From contig JAEDHK010000001.1 in NCBI GenBank assembly GCA_016297005.1, positions 310,001 through 374,000 of the forward strand: a DNA stretch of 64,000 nt. The letters run 5' to 3'. Both the position numbers and the translations under genes were made by a program. This DNA comes from Clostridia bacterium. GTDB taxonomy: Bacteria > Bacillota > Clostridia > Christensenellales > DTU072. Under the pieces are notes generated by a model that was not told the origin of the DNA, searched no databases, and was given only the letters and a program-made list of their open reading frames with translations. This document shows, one piece after another, positions 17,347-26,332 of the stretch. How positions within the stretch are numbered: the stretch's first letter is position 1; each line of letters begins with the position of its first letter.

Positions 17347-18993
17347 ATGCCGAAATGCCCCGCTTGCGCTGTGAAAAACAGCCTTCAAAGAGACAAAAGC
17401 GTTACTCGTTTTTACAGAACTGAATCGTTTGAAAACGGTTGTTGTCCGACCCCTCCCATGGGTTGGAACTCCTGGAACTATTTTAAACAGAATATTAACG
17501 AAAAAATGCTTCTCGAGATGGCGAAAGCCATTAAAGAAAGCGGGCTTTTCGACGCCGGATATACCTATCTAAATCTCGACGACTATTGGGAAGCGAACAG
17601 CCGAGACCGCCTTGGTAAGCTCGACGCCGATCCCGTGCGTTTTCCGCAGGGAATGAAGCATTTTGTTTCCGAATGTAATAAGCTCGGTTTTAAAGTCGGC
17701 ATTTATTCCAGCAACGGTATTCAGACCTGTCAAAGTTTGCCGGCAAGTTTGGGTAACGAATATAACGACGCGCTTCAATTTGCTTCCTGGGGGATAGAAT
17801 ACCTGAAATACGACTACTGCTATCACAGAGTTTACACGAAGAAAGCGCCTTTTATTTTCAGCATTTCTTTCTGCAAAAAAGGAACGGATGCAGAGACGGT
17901 TATCGGAGCAGAAAAAGCAGCTCTTTCGGGCACAGCAAAATGCGTTTTCGGCTCCTGTAATTACAATATTGGCTCTTTGACCGGCACAGGGAAAAAGGCA
18001 AATTACATCAAAGGTCTGGACGGCGGAAAAGGCGAAGCGACCTTCCGCTACGTTGCCGACGAAGAAGGCGAATACGTCTTGACCGTCAATCCTCGTTTCC
18101 GCTATCGCTCGACGGGCATGCTCCATACTCTCATGGCGGCCGTTATCGTCAATCAGGAGGATCCTGTCCTGATCGAATCGCCGAAGATGCATCGTCCTTG
18201 CAGTCAGGCACCCTATCGTTTCGTAACTAAGTTAAAGAAAGGCGAAAACATCGTTCGTATTTTTAACCCAATTTTTAATCGCGCCGACAGCGCCGTTCTG
18301 AATTATATGTGCATGAGCAACGCGCTGACCGAAGCCGTCGAAAAGACGGGGGCTAAGCCGATCGCTTATTCTTTGTGCGAGTGGGGAAGGAATAAGCCTT
18401 GGGAGTGGGGCGACAAGTGCGCTAATCTTTGGCGTACCACAGGCGATATCATTTGGTTTTGGTTCCGCATCCGTCAGATTTACGACAAAAACGTAACTTT
18501 ATACAAGTACGCTTCTCCCGGGCATTGGAACGATCCCGATATGCTCGAAGTCGGCAACGGTAAGCTGACGCTTGCGGAAAACAAGTCGCACTTTACTTTA
18601 TGGTGCATGATGGCGGCCCCTCTTCTTATGGGAAACGATATCGTCAACATGAAGAAAGAACATCTCGATATTCTGACGAACAAAAAACTCATCGCCATCG
18701 ATCAGGACGCGCTCGGTAAGCAGGCGAAACGCATCGTAAAAGGCGCGGTGGACGTCCTGGTTCGTCCTCTTGCGGACGGCGGTATCGCGTTGTGTGCGTT
18801 TAATAAAAGCAGATTGAAAAAGAAATATTGTTTCGACCTCAATACCCTTCTTGACGAAGAATACGTAAAGGAATACACGGCCGCGGAATACGACGCGGAA
18901 GATTTATGGACGGGAGAAAAGCAAACGACGAATAAACTCGTTGCCACGCTCGAACCTCACGGAATCGCCGTCTGGAAGTTAATAAAAAAATAA
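17347..18993 (+). CDS. GH27 alpha-galactosidase with an inserted carbohydrate-binding-like domain
   Basis: A 548-residue glycoside hydrolase. PPMGWNSWNYF (36-46) opens the (beta/alpha)8 barrel. The retaining nucleophile is Asp156 in YLKYDYC and the acid/base is Asp367 in WRTTGDI. WNDPDMLEVGNG and the C-terminal beta domain (about 465-548) complete the family. The substrate is probably alpha-1,6-linked galactose in raffinose-type sugars or galactomannan fragments. Between the nucleophile strand and the next barrel strand there is an insertion (about 165-325) that begins GAEKAALSGTAKCVFG and looks like a CBM35/CBM6-type beta sandwich; most GH27 enzymes lack it. No signal peptide is present, so it should act in the cytoplasm. 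The N-terminus has CPAC, an unusual extension. AGGAG precedes the ATG. Confidence 0.88.
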   Translation: MPKCPACAVKNSLQRDKSVTRFYRTESFENGCCPTPPMGWNSWNYFKQNINEKMLLEMAKAIKESGLFDAGYTYLNLDDYWEANSRDRLGKLDADPVRFPQGMKHFVSECNKLGFKVGIYSSNGIQTCQSLPASLGNEYNDALQFASWGIEYLKYDYCYHRVYTKKAPFIFSISFCKKGTDAETVIGAEKAALSGTAKCVFGSCNYNIGSLTGTGKKANYIKGLDGGKGEATFRYVADEEGEYVLTVNPRFRYRSTGMLHTLMAAVIVNQEDPVLIESPKMHRPCSQAPYRFVTKLKKGENIVRIFNPIFNRADSAVLNYMCMSNALTEAVEKTGAKPIAYSLCEWGRNKPWEWGDKCANLWRTTGDIIWFWFRIRQIYDKNVTLYKYASPGHWNDPDMLEVGNGKLTLAENKSHFTLWCMMAAPLLMGNDIVNMKKEHLDILTNKKLIAIDQDALGKQAKRIVKGAVDVLVRPLADGGIALCAFNKSRLKKKYCFDLNTLLDEEYVKEYTAAEYDAEDLWTGEKQTTNKLVATLEPHGIAVWKLIKK

Positions 18994-19032
18994 TGAAGAG
19001 GAAAAGTCAGGGAAGGTTTTGACTTTTTTCAA

Positions 19033-19055
19033 CGCCGACGATTTTCTCGTCGGCG
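19033..19055 (+). other. Perfect stem-loop in the leader of the repeat lipoprotein
   Basis: CGCCGACGA (19033-19041) pairs perfectly with TCGTCGGCG (19047-19055) across a 5-base loop. There is no T-run after it on the plus strand, so it is not a normal terminator. It could be a weak terminator for the galactosidase gene, an mRNA-stability hairpin or a palindromic binding site. Confidence 0.5.
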
Positions 19056-19072
19056 AAAGGACAGTTTTACGA

Positions 19073-21349
19073 ATGATAAAAAAGCTATGTATGTTGATCC
19101 CTTTGATCGTCGCGTTTTTCGGCGGTCTTGTTTCCTGTGGTTCAGTTTCCGAGGAAGACGCCGAGGTTTCCGAAGAATCGGGCGCAGATTGCAATCACGT
19201 GTTCGGCGCGTGGGAGATAGAACGTAAGCCGACTTGCACCGAAGAGGGCGAGTTGACCAGCAAATGCGGTTTTTGCGCCAAGACGGCAACGCAGACCATA
19301 CGTTCACTCGGACACACTTTTTCCGAACCGATCAAACAACCTGCTACTTGTTCCGCGCCAGAGCGCACCTATCGCGTGTGCGAAAGTTGCGGAGAAGAAG
19401 AAACGATCGAAACGGGTTCGATTGATCCGTCTGCCCATACGTATTCCATTGTCTCCCAAAAGGCGGCTTCTTGCGAAAAAGACGGTTACGTGACTGAAGT
19501 CTGTCTGGAATGTAACAACGAAAAGAAAACGATCGTTCCGGCGGTCGGACATGATTATTCTTCCGTCTGGACGGTCGACGTTCTTCCGACGTGCGAAAAA
19601 GCCGGTTCGATGGTGCGGCGTTGCGAACATTGCAGTAAAAAATGCGATGAAACCGTTTTACCTCCGCTCGGTCACCGCTATGGAGAATGGAAAACGGTTG
19701 AAGAAGCGACGTGTACCGGAAACGGATCGAGAGAGTGCCTTTGCGTCGGTTGCGGAAAAACGAAAACGGAAACCGTTGCCGCCCTTGGTCACGACTTTTC
19801 CGAAGAATGGACGACGGACGTTGCGCCTACTTGCCATACGCTTGGAGCGCGCTCTCATCACTGCTCCCGTTGCCAAGAAAAGTCGGATGAAGAAGAAATA
19901 ACTTATCTCGCTCACACGTTCGGAAATTGGGACGTCATCGTTTCGTCGACCTGCGTCGACGAGGGAACGGAGCAAAGGACGTGCTCGGTGTGTAACGCCG
20001 CAGAGGAAAGGAAGATCGACGCCCTTGACCACGACTTTTCCGAAGAATGGACGACAGACGTTGAGCCTACTTGCCATACGCTTGGAGTGCGCTCTCATCA
20101 CTGCTCCCGTTGCCAAGAAAAATCGGATGAAGAAGAAATCGCTTATATCGCTCACACGTTCGGAAATTGGGACGTCGTCGTTTCGCCGACCTGCGTCAAC
20201 GAGGGAACGGAGCAAAGGACGTGCTCGGTGTGTAACGCCGTAGAGGGAAGGAAGATCGAAGCTCTTGACCACGACTTTTCCGAAGAGTGGACGGTCGACA
20301 GCGTTCCGACTTGTATTTCAAGCGGATCAAAATCCCATCATTGCTCGCGTTGCGCGGAAAAAGCCGATACGACGCCTATTGCTCCCATCGAACATTCTTA
20401 CGGCGATTGGACAGTCAAAGACAGAGCGACCTGCCTGTTAAGCGGTACGAAGATAAGGACTTGTTCTTATTGTCATAAAGAGGACGAAGCGACGATCGAC
20501 GCGCTCGGACACGATTTTTCGGACGAGTACACGATAGTGCAAATGCCGACTTGTTGTAATCCGGGTTCGGAAGCCAGGTGTTGTATAAGATGCGACGAAA
20601 AAACGGACGAAACGGAGATTCCCGCTACCGGACATAATTTCGGAGAATGGTTGGTAGACGAGCAAAGTACGTGCACGGAGTCCGGATCGCAAAGCCGTAC
20701 ATGTATTTCTTGCGGAGAAAAACAAACGCAGATTATATCCGCCCTCGGCCACACTTACGTAGGAAAGGGGCGCACGGCGGAACCAACGTGTACCGAGGAC
20801 GCCGATAACATAATGGTTTGTCTGGTTTGCGGAGACACCGTGACGGAGCACGTCCATGCGACGGGGCACGATTACGGCAATTGGAGCGTGACGACCGAGC
20901 CCACCTGTTCGGAGGCGGGCGAGGAGACCAGAACCTGTTCTAAGTGTGGAGAAACGCAGACGAGATCGGTTGACGCGCTCGGTCATAATTACGTAGATGA
21001 CGAATGCACTCGTTGTCACGATGTCATTATTCAGACGTCTGCCGATTTCGAATACGCCTATGATTCGGTAAGAGACGCTTATTACGTAAAGGCATACAAA
21101 GGTTCGGACGCGGTCGTTACCGTCGATGAAAAGTATAACGACGGCGTTCACGGAACGAAGTCCGTCATGGGGATCGGAGAGGGTGCCTTTATCTATAACA
21201 CGACGCTTACGACGGTCGTTTTACCGGATAGTATCGTCTGGATCGGCGATATGGCGTTTTATGGGTGCGAAAACCTCGTATCGATTAACCTCGGTGCGAG
21301 CGTTGAGATAGGCGCGAACGCTTTTGACGGTACGATGCTATATTATTAA
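19073..21349 (+). CDS. Lipoprotein of 15 cysteine-rich repeats ending in a leucine-rich repeat
   Basis: About 758 residues. I set the start at the ATG at 19073 because it gives a clean lipoprotein signal (MIKKLCMLIP, lipobox GLVSC with Cys22); an upstream in-frame ATG adds 18 polar residues. The body is 15 tandem units of about 40 residues, each with C-x9-C-x2-C (for example CSEAGEETRTCSKC) followed by an LGH or similar His. Three Cys and one His per unit suggest zinc-finger-like metal sites or disulfides. The last 110 residues end in BspA-like leucine-rich repeats (GEGAFIYNTTLTTVVLPDSI). Such proteins occur on the surface of gut Clostridia, but the role is unknown. Two central units are a recent DNA duplication. 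Confidence 0.8.
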   Translation: MIKKLCMLIPLIVAFFGGLVSCGSVSEEDAEVSEESGADCNHVFGAWEIERKPTCTEEGELTSKCGFCAKTATQTIRSLGHTFSEPIKQPATCSAPERTYRVCESCGEEETIETGSIDPSAHTYSIVSQKAASCEKDGYVTEVCLECNNEKKTIVPAVGHDYSSVWTVDVLPTCEKAGSMVRRCEHCSKKCDETVLPPLGHRYGEWKTVEEATCTGNGSRECLCVGCGKTKTETVAALGHDFSEEWTTDVAPTCHTLGARSHHCSRCQEKSDEEEITYLAHTFGNWDVIVSSTCVDEGTEQRTCSVCNAAEERKIDALDHDFSEEWTTDVEPTCHTLGVRSHHCSRCQEKSDEEEIAYIAHTFGNWDVVVSPTCVNEGTEQRTCSVCNAVEGRKIEALDHDFSEEWTVDSVPTCISSGSKSHHCSRCAEKADTTPIAPIEHSYGDWTVKDRATCLLSGTKIRTCSYCHKEDEATIDALGHDFSDEYTIVQMPTCCNPGSEARCCIRCDEKTDETEIPATGHNFGEWLVDEQSTCTESGSQSRTCISCGEKQTQIISALGHTYVGKGRTAEPTCTEDADNIMVCLVCGDTVTEHVHATGHDYGNWSVTTEPTCSEAGEETRTCSKCGETQTRSVDALGHNYVDDECTRCHDVIIQTSADFEYAYDSVRDAYYVKAYKGSDAVVTVDEKYNDGVHGTKSVMGIGEGAFIYNTTLTTVVLPDSIVWIGDMAFYGCENLVSINLGASVEIGANAFDGTMLYY
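19791..20270 (+). repeat. Tandem 240-base duplication inside the cysteine-repeat lipoprotein
   Basis: Copy one (19791-20030) and copy two (20031-20270) differ at 14 positions by eye, and each encodes two C-x9-C-x2-C units. A third, much more diverged copy follows from 20271. The repeat length is a multiple of three, so the frame is kept. Confidence 0.9.
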
Positions 21350-21373
21350 TGCTTCAAGACGGAGAATTTGCGC

Positions 21374-21402
21374 TTTACAAACAAAAAATATAGTGTTATG
21401 AT
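21374..21402 (+). promoter_or_regulatory. Promoter of the yhhN-like/ppa cluster
   Basis: TTTACA (21374-21379), a 17-base spacer and TATGAT (21397-21402), 38 bases before the ATG at 21441. Confidence 0.65.
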
Positions 21403-21440
21403 AAGTATGATCGGAATAAATCAGGAGATTAATTGAAAAA

Positions 21441-22166
21441 ATGGTTGTTTCTATTGTGATTGCCGCCGTACTTGCCGTTATTTTTATGGGGTACAGAGTA
21501 GCGTATGCAGATAAGTCCAATGTGAACGGCGTTATAGGGACTTTTATTAAAGCGCTTGCTTCTCTCGGCTTTATTGCTATCGGCTTTACCGCCGTATTGA
21601 CGATGCAACAGTTTTCTGCCGGCGCGCTTTTCATTATCGGCGGTCAGATCTTCGGTATGATCGGAGATATTGTGCTCGATCTTAAAGTCGTTTATCAGAA
21701 AAAAAGCGAAGAAGGTACCTATTTGACCGGAGGTATGGTCGCTTTCGGGCTCGGACATATCATGTTTTTCGTTGCCATTCTGTTGTATCTTACCTCCAAC
21801 GTGCTCAGCTTGGCGGTAATCGGTATCTGTATCGCGGTGGCGGCCGTCGTTGCTTTCGCCATCGTTTTCGGCGGAGAAAAACTGATGGGATTCAGATTCG
21901 GAAAGTTCACTATCCATTCCGTCGTTTACGGCTTTTTACTCATCTTCATGAGCGCGATAAGTATTGCGGGATGGGCACTGTATGCGAAAGAGAACCCTTA
22001 TATGCCCGTGTTCTCCGTCGGTATGATACTTTTCTTTTTGTCCGACGTATTCCTTACGCAAATGTACTTCGGCGGCAAAGCAAACGATAAATTGCTTTGC
22101 GTTATCAATCACAGTTTATACTATGCCGCGCAGATTTGCGTTGCGTCGTTTATATTCTATATGTAA
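21441..22166 (+). CDS. YhhN/TMEM86-family membrane protein (possible lysoplasmalogenase)
   Basis: A 241-residue protein with about eight membrane helices. The family pattern is visible: GGQIFGMIGDIVLDLK with an acidic pair in a helix, GGMVAFGLGHIMFFV with its conserved His, GMILFFLSDVFL, and a final INHSLYYAAQ. Characterised family members hydrolyse the vinyl-ether bond of lysoplasmalogens, which would fit an anaerobe with plasmalogens. The activity here is inferred only. AGGAG lies 13 bases upstream of the ATG, which is a little far. It is followed after 18 bases by ppa. Confidence 0.72.
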   Translation: MVVSIVIAAVLAVIFMGYRVAYADKSNVNGVIGTFIKALASLGFIAIGFTAVLTMQQFSAGALFIIGGQIFGMIGDIVLDLKVVYQKKSEEGTYLTGGMVAFGLGHIMFFVAILLYLTSNVLSLAVIGICIAVAAVVAFAIVFGGEKLMGFRFGKFTIHSVVYGFLLIFMSAISIAGWALYAKENPYMPVFSVGMILFFLSDVFLTQMYFGGKANDKLLCVINHSLYYAAQICVASFIFYM

Positions 22167-22184
22167 TTCGGGGAGGTCATTAAA

Positions 22185-22721
22185 ATGAATGTTTGGCACG
22201 ACATAGCTGAAGATCGTATCAGGACGGAAGACTTTATTGCCGTCATAGAGATATCGAAAGGAAGCAAAAACAAGTATGAATTGGACAAAGCGAGCGGCCT
22301 GCTTATTCTTGACCGCGTTTTGTATACGTCTACTCACTATCCCGCGAACTATGGGTTTATTCCTCGTACGCTCAGCGACGACAAAGACCCGCTCGACGTT
22401 CTCGTACTTTGTTCGGAGGAGATCAAGCCGATGGCCATTTGCCGTTGCTATCCCATTGGTATGATCCGTATGACCGACGAAGGATACAACGACGAGAAGA
22501 TCATCGCCATTCCGTTTAAAGAGCCGAGTTATAACTGCTATACCGACATAGAACAGCTTCCTACTCATATCATGCAGGAAATCTGCCACTTCTTTACCGT
22601 GTATAAAGAGTTGGAAGGGAAGAAAACGGCGAACGTCAGCATCTGCTCCAAAGAAGAAGCCCTGGAAGTCATTAACTCCTGCCTAAAAGCTTATAAGGAT
22701 CACTTTTTGCCCGGAAGATAA
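22185..22721 (+). CDS. ppa: Inorganic pyrophosphatase, family I
   Basis: A 178-residue soluble enzyme that hydrolyses pyrophosphate to two phosphates. The class I signature DDKDPLDVLVL carries the metal-binding aspartates, and YPANYGFIPRTL and YELDKASGLLILDRVLY match the fold. The length is normal for bacterial enzymes. A GGGGAGG-type ribosome site lies 7 bases before the ATG. It sits between the YhhN-like gene and comEC, probably in one transcript. Confidence 0.95.
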   Translation: MNVWHDIAEDRIRTEDFIAVIEISKGSKNKYELDKASGLLILDRVLYTSTHYPANYGFIPRTLSDDKDPLDVLVLCSEEIKPMAICRCYPIGMIRMTDEGYNDEKIIAIPFKEPSYNCYTDIEQLPTHIMQEICHFFTVYKELEGKKTANVSICSKEEALEVINSCLKAYKDHFLPGR

Positions 22722-22726
22722 AAAAG

Positions 22727-24205
22727 ATGAAGCGTGTGCTGAATTTCCGTCTTATGACGTTTTTAGCCGTTGCGCTTTGCGCCGGCGTAGCCATAGGCGG
22801 ATTGATTTGCGGAAGTATCCTATTGTCCGTACTGATACCGACCGTTTCTTTTGCGGTCGGTATTTTTTTATCTTTTCTCTTCAAAAAGAAAAAGATCGTT
22901 TTGTTATTGCTCTTTTTTGCCTTTTCTTTGGGCGTATCCGTATTTGTCCTGACGGTTGCCTCAGCGCGGCCGGAGCAATCGGGGAGCCAGACGCTTTCTT
23001 TGCGGGTAGAACAGATAAGTGAAAGGAACGACAAAGTCGTCTTGTCCGGCGACGGCGTCGGTTTAATTGAGTTAAAAGGAAAAAAAGATTTGAAAGAGGG
23101 CGATCTGATAACGTTTTACGGTACGCTTACGCCCGTTGAATTTTCTTATACAAATTCGCGCGAGCGGTATCTTTTTACGAAAGGAATATCCTATACAGCA
23201 CAAGCGGAAAGTATTTCGGTGTATGGCAACGATCCCTCTTTCTTTCAGAAAGTACGCATCAAAAGCCGAGAAATCCTTCTTCGCTATATGGATAAGGAAG
23301 ACGCTGCCGTATGTATGAGTCTTGTTTTCGGAGATAAAAGCATGTTGTCGTCCGAAACTGCGGACGAGACGGCCGGAGCGGGACTTGCACACGTCTTCGC
23401 CGTCAGCGGGCTTCACGTCGGTTTTTTGGCGACGATCGTTTCGTACGTTTTAAAAAAATGCCGTGTGCTTCCCGCGCCGCGTTTGATCGTGACCATCGCC
23501 ATCCTTTTATTATACGGCGTTCTGACCGGGTTCCCCGCCGGTATCAAGCGTGCCGTCATAATGTTTTTTATTCATGAATTTTCTACCCTCGTCGCAAGGA
23601 AGAAGGACGGCTTGATCTCGCTGTCGGCGGCCGTCTTTCTGATCGTGTTGACAGACCCGAAAGAACTGTTTGATCTCGGCTTTTTATTGAGCGTGAGTTC
23701 GGTTGCGGGGATTGTTCTGTTTTATCGTCCTCTTTATTCGGTCGTTGCAAAAATGTCTTACGGCCTTGCCAAACGACTCCTGATGTATCCGTACGGATTA
23801 TTGTGCGTTACCGTTTCGGCAAACGTATTTACGCTGCCGCTTTCTTTTTCTGCTTTCGGCGTTTTTACGCCCTATGCCGCCGTCGGTAACCTGCTCGTCC
23901 TGCCTGTCCTTTCCGTCGTGTTTCCGCTGATCTTTGTAGCCGTGGTACTTTCCCTTATATTTAGCGGTTTCGGAATACTTTTTTATGCGATAAGGTATCC
24001 TATTATTGCTATTCGATTGTTTTCCTCGGCCATTTCCTCCTGGCCGGGCGCACAGATAGAAGTCTCCGGAATGGGACTTGCTACGCTGTTTTACGTCTTG
24101 TTCTTCGTTATTGCCGGACGCTACGTGCTGATCTCGAAAAAGTACAAGATACCTTTGTGCGGCGTACTCGCTTTATCGACTGTTCTGGCCGTTCATTTTT
24201 TCTGA
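22727..24205 (+). CDS. ComEC/Rec2-like competence channel, without the C-terminal nuclease-like domain
   Basis: A 492-residue polytopic membrane protein starting 5 bases after ppa. An N-terminal OB-like region (about 85-190) follows two or three helices, and the competence domain shows GAGLAHVFAVSGLHVGFL and LTGFPAGIKRAVIMFF, the most conserved ComEC segments. In DNA-uptake ComEC the protein continues with a metallo-beta-lactamase-like domain (total about 750 residues). Here it stops after the membrane domain, so strand degradation is missing or done by another protein. Whether it imports DNA is open. Confidence 0.85.
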   Translation: MKRVLNFRLMTFLAVALCAGVAIGGLICGSILLSVLIPTVSFAVGIFLSFLFKKKKIVLLLLFFAFSLGVSVFVLTVASARPEQSGSQTLSLRVEQISERNDKVVLSGDGVGLIELKGKKDLKEGDLITFYGTLTPVEFSYTNSRERYLFTKGISYTAQAESISVYGNDPSFFQKVRIKSREILLRYMDKEDAAVCMSLVFGDKSMLSSETADETAGAGLAHVFAVSGLHVGFLATIVSYVLKKCRVLPAPRLIVTIAILLLYGVLTGFPAGIKRAVIMFFIHEFSTLVARKKDGLISLSAAVFLIVLTDPKELFDLGFLLSVSSVAGIVLFYRPLYSVVAKMSYGLAKRLLMYPYGLLCVTVSANVFTLPLSFSAFGVFTPYAAVGNLLVLPVLSVVFPLIFVAVVLSLIFSGFGILFYAIRYPIIAIRLFSSAISSWPGAQIEVSGMGLATLFYVLFFVIAGRYVLISKKYKIPLCGVLALSTVLAVHFF

Positions 24206-24254
24206 AAGGGTATATTTCTCACATAAGTTCGCACTCTAAAATCAAGAGGTGATT

Positions 24255-24779
24255 ATGAAAACGGGAATTGTAAGAAGGATCGACGAGCTCGGACGGGTTG
24301 TTATTCCGAAAGAGATTCGTCGCACCATGCGCTTAAAAGAGGGCGAAGAGATAGAAGTTTATGTGTCGGGAGAGGACGAACTTGTCCTGAAAAAGTATTC
24401 GCAAGTAAAAAACATGAAAGACTTTTGCAAAGAATACGCCGGATTGTTATATCGACATACCGGTTATAATTGCGCCGTCTTCGATACGTCCGATTTTATT
24501 ACATCGGCTACGGAACGAGACTATTTCCTTAACAGAAAGATATCGCGTCGGTTGGAGAAGACGTTGGAAGACCGTAAAGGCGGTTATTTCCGCGCGGCAG
24601 ACGCGGCGGCTTTTTTGCCCGATTACGACGCAAAGGAAGTCGCCGTCGCGCCCATCGTCCTGCACGGAGACGTGATCGGAGGGATCCTGATGGCGTCCAA
24701 AACGGCGATGAGCATGCCCGACGCCATAATGCGTCATCTTGAAATAGCGGCTGATTTCTTGTCCGTTCAGGCGGAATGA
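24255..24779 (+). CDS. spoVT: Stage V sporulation regulator SpoVT
   Basis: A 174-residue transcription factor of the AbrB/SpoVT type. The N-terminal swapped-hairpin DNA-binding domain reads KTGIVRRIDELGRVVIPKEI, followed by MRLKEGEEIEVYV. Residues about 55-174 form a GAF-like domain (VAVAPIVLHGDVIGGILMAS). In Bacillus it is made in the forespore and adjusts sigma-G genes. The ATG at 24255 has AGAGGTG before it; a GTG two codons earlier is possible. Its stop overlaps the ATG of the flippase gene as ATGA, and the order spoVT-flippase-mazG matches Bacillus subtilis. Confidence 0.93.
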   Translation: MKTGIVRRIDELGRVVIPKEIRRTMRLKEGEEIEVYVSGEDELVLKKYSQVKNMKDFCKEYAGLLYRHTGYNCAVFDTSDFITSATERDYFLNRKISRRLEKTLEDRKGGYFRAADAAAFLPDYDAKEVAVAPIVLHGDVIGGILMASKTAMSMPDAIMRHLEIAADFLSVQAE

Positions 24780-26326
24780 AGAAGAAAGGATATCTTTCCG
24801 GAGCCGGGGCGCTTGCCGCGGCCGTTGTCTTTGCTAAGGTTCTGGGGGCGGCGTACCGCATTCCTTTGGCAAACCTGCTCGGTGCCGAGGGAATGGGCTT
24901 ATATCAATTCGTTTATCCGGTTTTCGCATTGCTGCTTACTCTTTCCAGCGGCTCCGTACCTACCGCCGTCTCGATTTCGGTCAGCGAGCTCGTATCAAGA
25001 GGAGAGGAAGAAGAAGCAAAAAAGTTTTTTTCGGCCGCGCTGAAACTGAGTCTGTTGATCGGGCTCGGAGGAAGTCTTATTCTTGCGGCCTTGGCCTATC
25101 CCGTTTCGAACTTGCAATCAAAAGACGCTTTCTTCGGCTATCTCGCCATTTCTCCCGCCGTATTGATCGTTACGCTTGTGAGCGCTTTTCGCGGGTGGTT
25201 TACCGGGCATAGCGACCTGACCCCTTCGTCACTCAGTCAGATCACGGAAGGTCTCGTGAAAATCGGAGTCGGACTGTCACTTTCTTATGTTCTGCTCCCG
25301 TACGGTCTTTCATTTGCCGTGCTCGGCGCTTTGACCGGCGTGACCGCGAGCGAACTCGTTACGCTTGCTATCATGGCCGTGATTTACGGCGTGAAACACG
25401 GGAAGTCCCCGCGCGTTCGCCTGAGAGAAGAAAAGCCGCGTTTGAAGAAATTGGGTAAGCTCATGACGCCGCTTATTATTTGCGGTATGATTTTGCCGTT
25501 GTCGCAATTTTTCGACAGCCTATTGATCGTCAATTTGCTTGGGAAGTCAGCGAAAGCTACGGGCGAGTACGGCGTGTGGACGGGGATGGTCGCACCTCTT
25601 ATCAACCTGCCCGTAATGGTCTGTATTTCTTTGGGTATCGCTATCACGCCGCAAATGGTGGAGGGCCGTGAAAAGTGCGACGTAGGTATGATCTTAAAGA
25701 AGTGCGACACTTCGGTAAAACTGACTTTTTTTCTCGGCGTTCCGTTCGTTATTTTATACCTGATTGCACCGGAAAGCGTACTTGGATTGTTTTATTCCGG
25801 CGTCGGACAAGAAAGACTGGCGAGGGGAGCTCTGCTTTTGAGGATTAACGCCGTCAGCGTCCTCGGATTGAGCGTCTTCCAGATCTACTCGGCTATGCTG
25901 CAAGGGTTGAACAAAATCAAAGCGCCGACTTTGATCATGGCGGGCGCAATGCTCGTAAAACTGGTTTTAACCCTTATCCTTACCCCGATTTTCGGAATCG
26001 TCGGTTCGGCAATCGCGGCCGTTTGCGGAAACGTGCTTGCGGGAGCGATAATCTTCGTATATTTCGTTAAATTTACCAGGCTGGAAAAAAGATTGGTCAA
26101 AAACGTTAGCGTTATTTCTCTTTGCGGTGTTATAATGGGATTACCGATCTTTATCGCAAGCGGATGGATGAATTCTTTTGCGGCCGTTGTGGCGGTAGGT
26201 TTATTCGCCGGGCTTGTCTATTTTGCGGCCATCTTCGTTATGCGCGTTTTTTCGCGGGAAGAATGGCAGGCAATGCCCCTTTCCGGATTGTTGGTAAGAT
26301 TGGATAAAAAAATCAACGGGGGATAA
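24776..26326 (+). CDS. spoVB: SpoVB/YabM-type polysaccharide (lipid II-like) flippase
   Basis: A 516-residue MOP-superfamily transporter with about 14 membrane helices. The N-terminus GALAAAVVFAKVLGAAYRIP and 'GAEGMGLYQFVYPVF' are typical of the SpoVB group. Members flip undecaprenyl-linked glycans, and SpoVB is needed for spore cortex in Bacillus. Position after spoVT and before mazG corresponds to yabM in Bacillus, so either paralogue name could apply. It is coupled to spoVT by a 4-base overlap. Confidence 0.85.
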   Translation: MKKKGYLSGAGALAAAVVFAKVLGAAYRIPLANLLGAEGMGLYQFVYPVFALLLTLSSGSVPTAVSISVSELVSRGEEEEAKKFFSAALKLSLLIGLGGSLILAALAYPVSNLQSKDAFFGYLAISPAVLIVTLVSAFRGWFTGHSDLTPSSLSQITEGLVKIGVGLSLSYVLLPYGLSFAVLGALTGVTASELVTLAIMAVIYGVKHGKSPRVRLREEKPRLKKLGKLMTPLIICGMILPLSQFFDSLLIVNLLGKSAKATGEYGVWTGMVAPLINLPVMVCISLGIAITPQMVEGREKCDVGMILKKCDTSVKLTFFLGVPFVILYLIAPESVLGLFYSGVGQERLARGALLLRINAVSVLGLSVFQIYSAMLQGLNKIKAPTLIMAGAMLVKLVLTLILTPIFGIVGSAIAAVCGNVLAGAIIFVYFVKFTRLEKRLVKNVSVISLCGVIMGLPIFIASGWMNSFAAVVAVGLFAGLVYFAAIFVMRVFSREEWQAMPLSGLLVRLDKKINGG

Positions 26327-26332
26327 CCGCAA

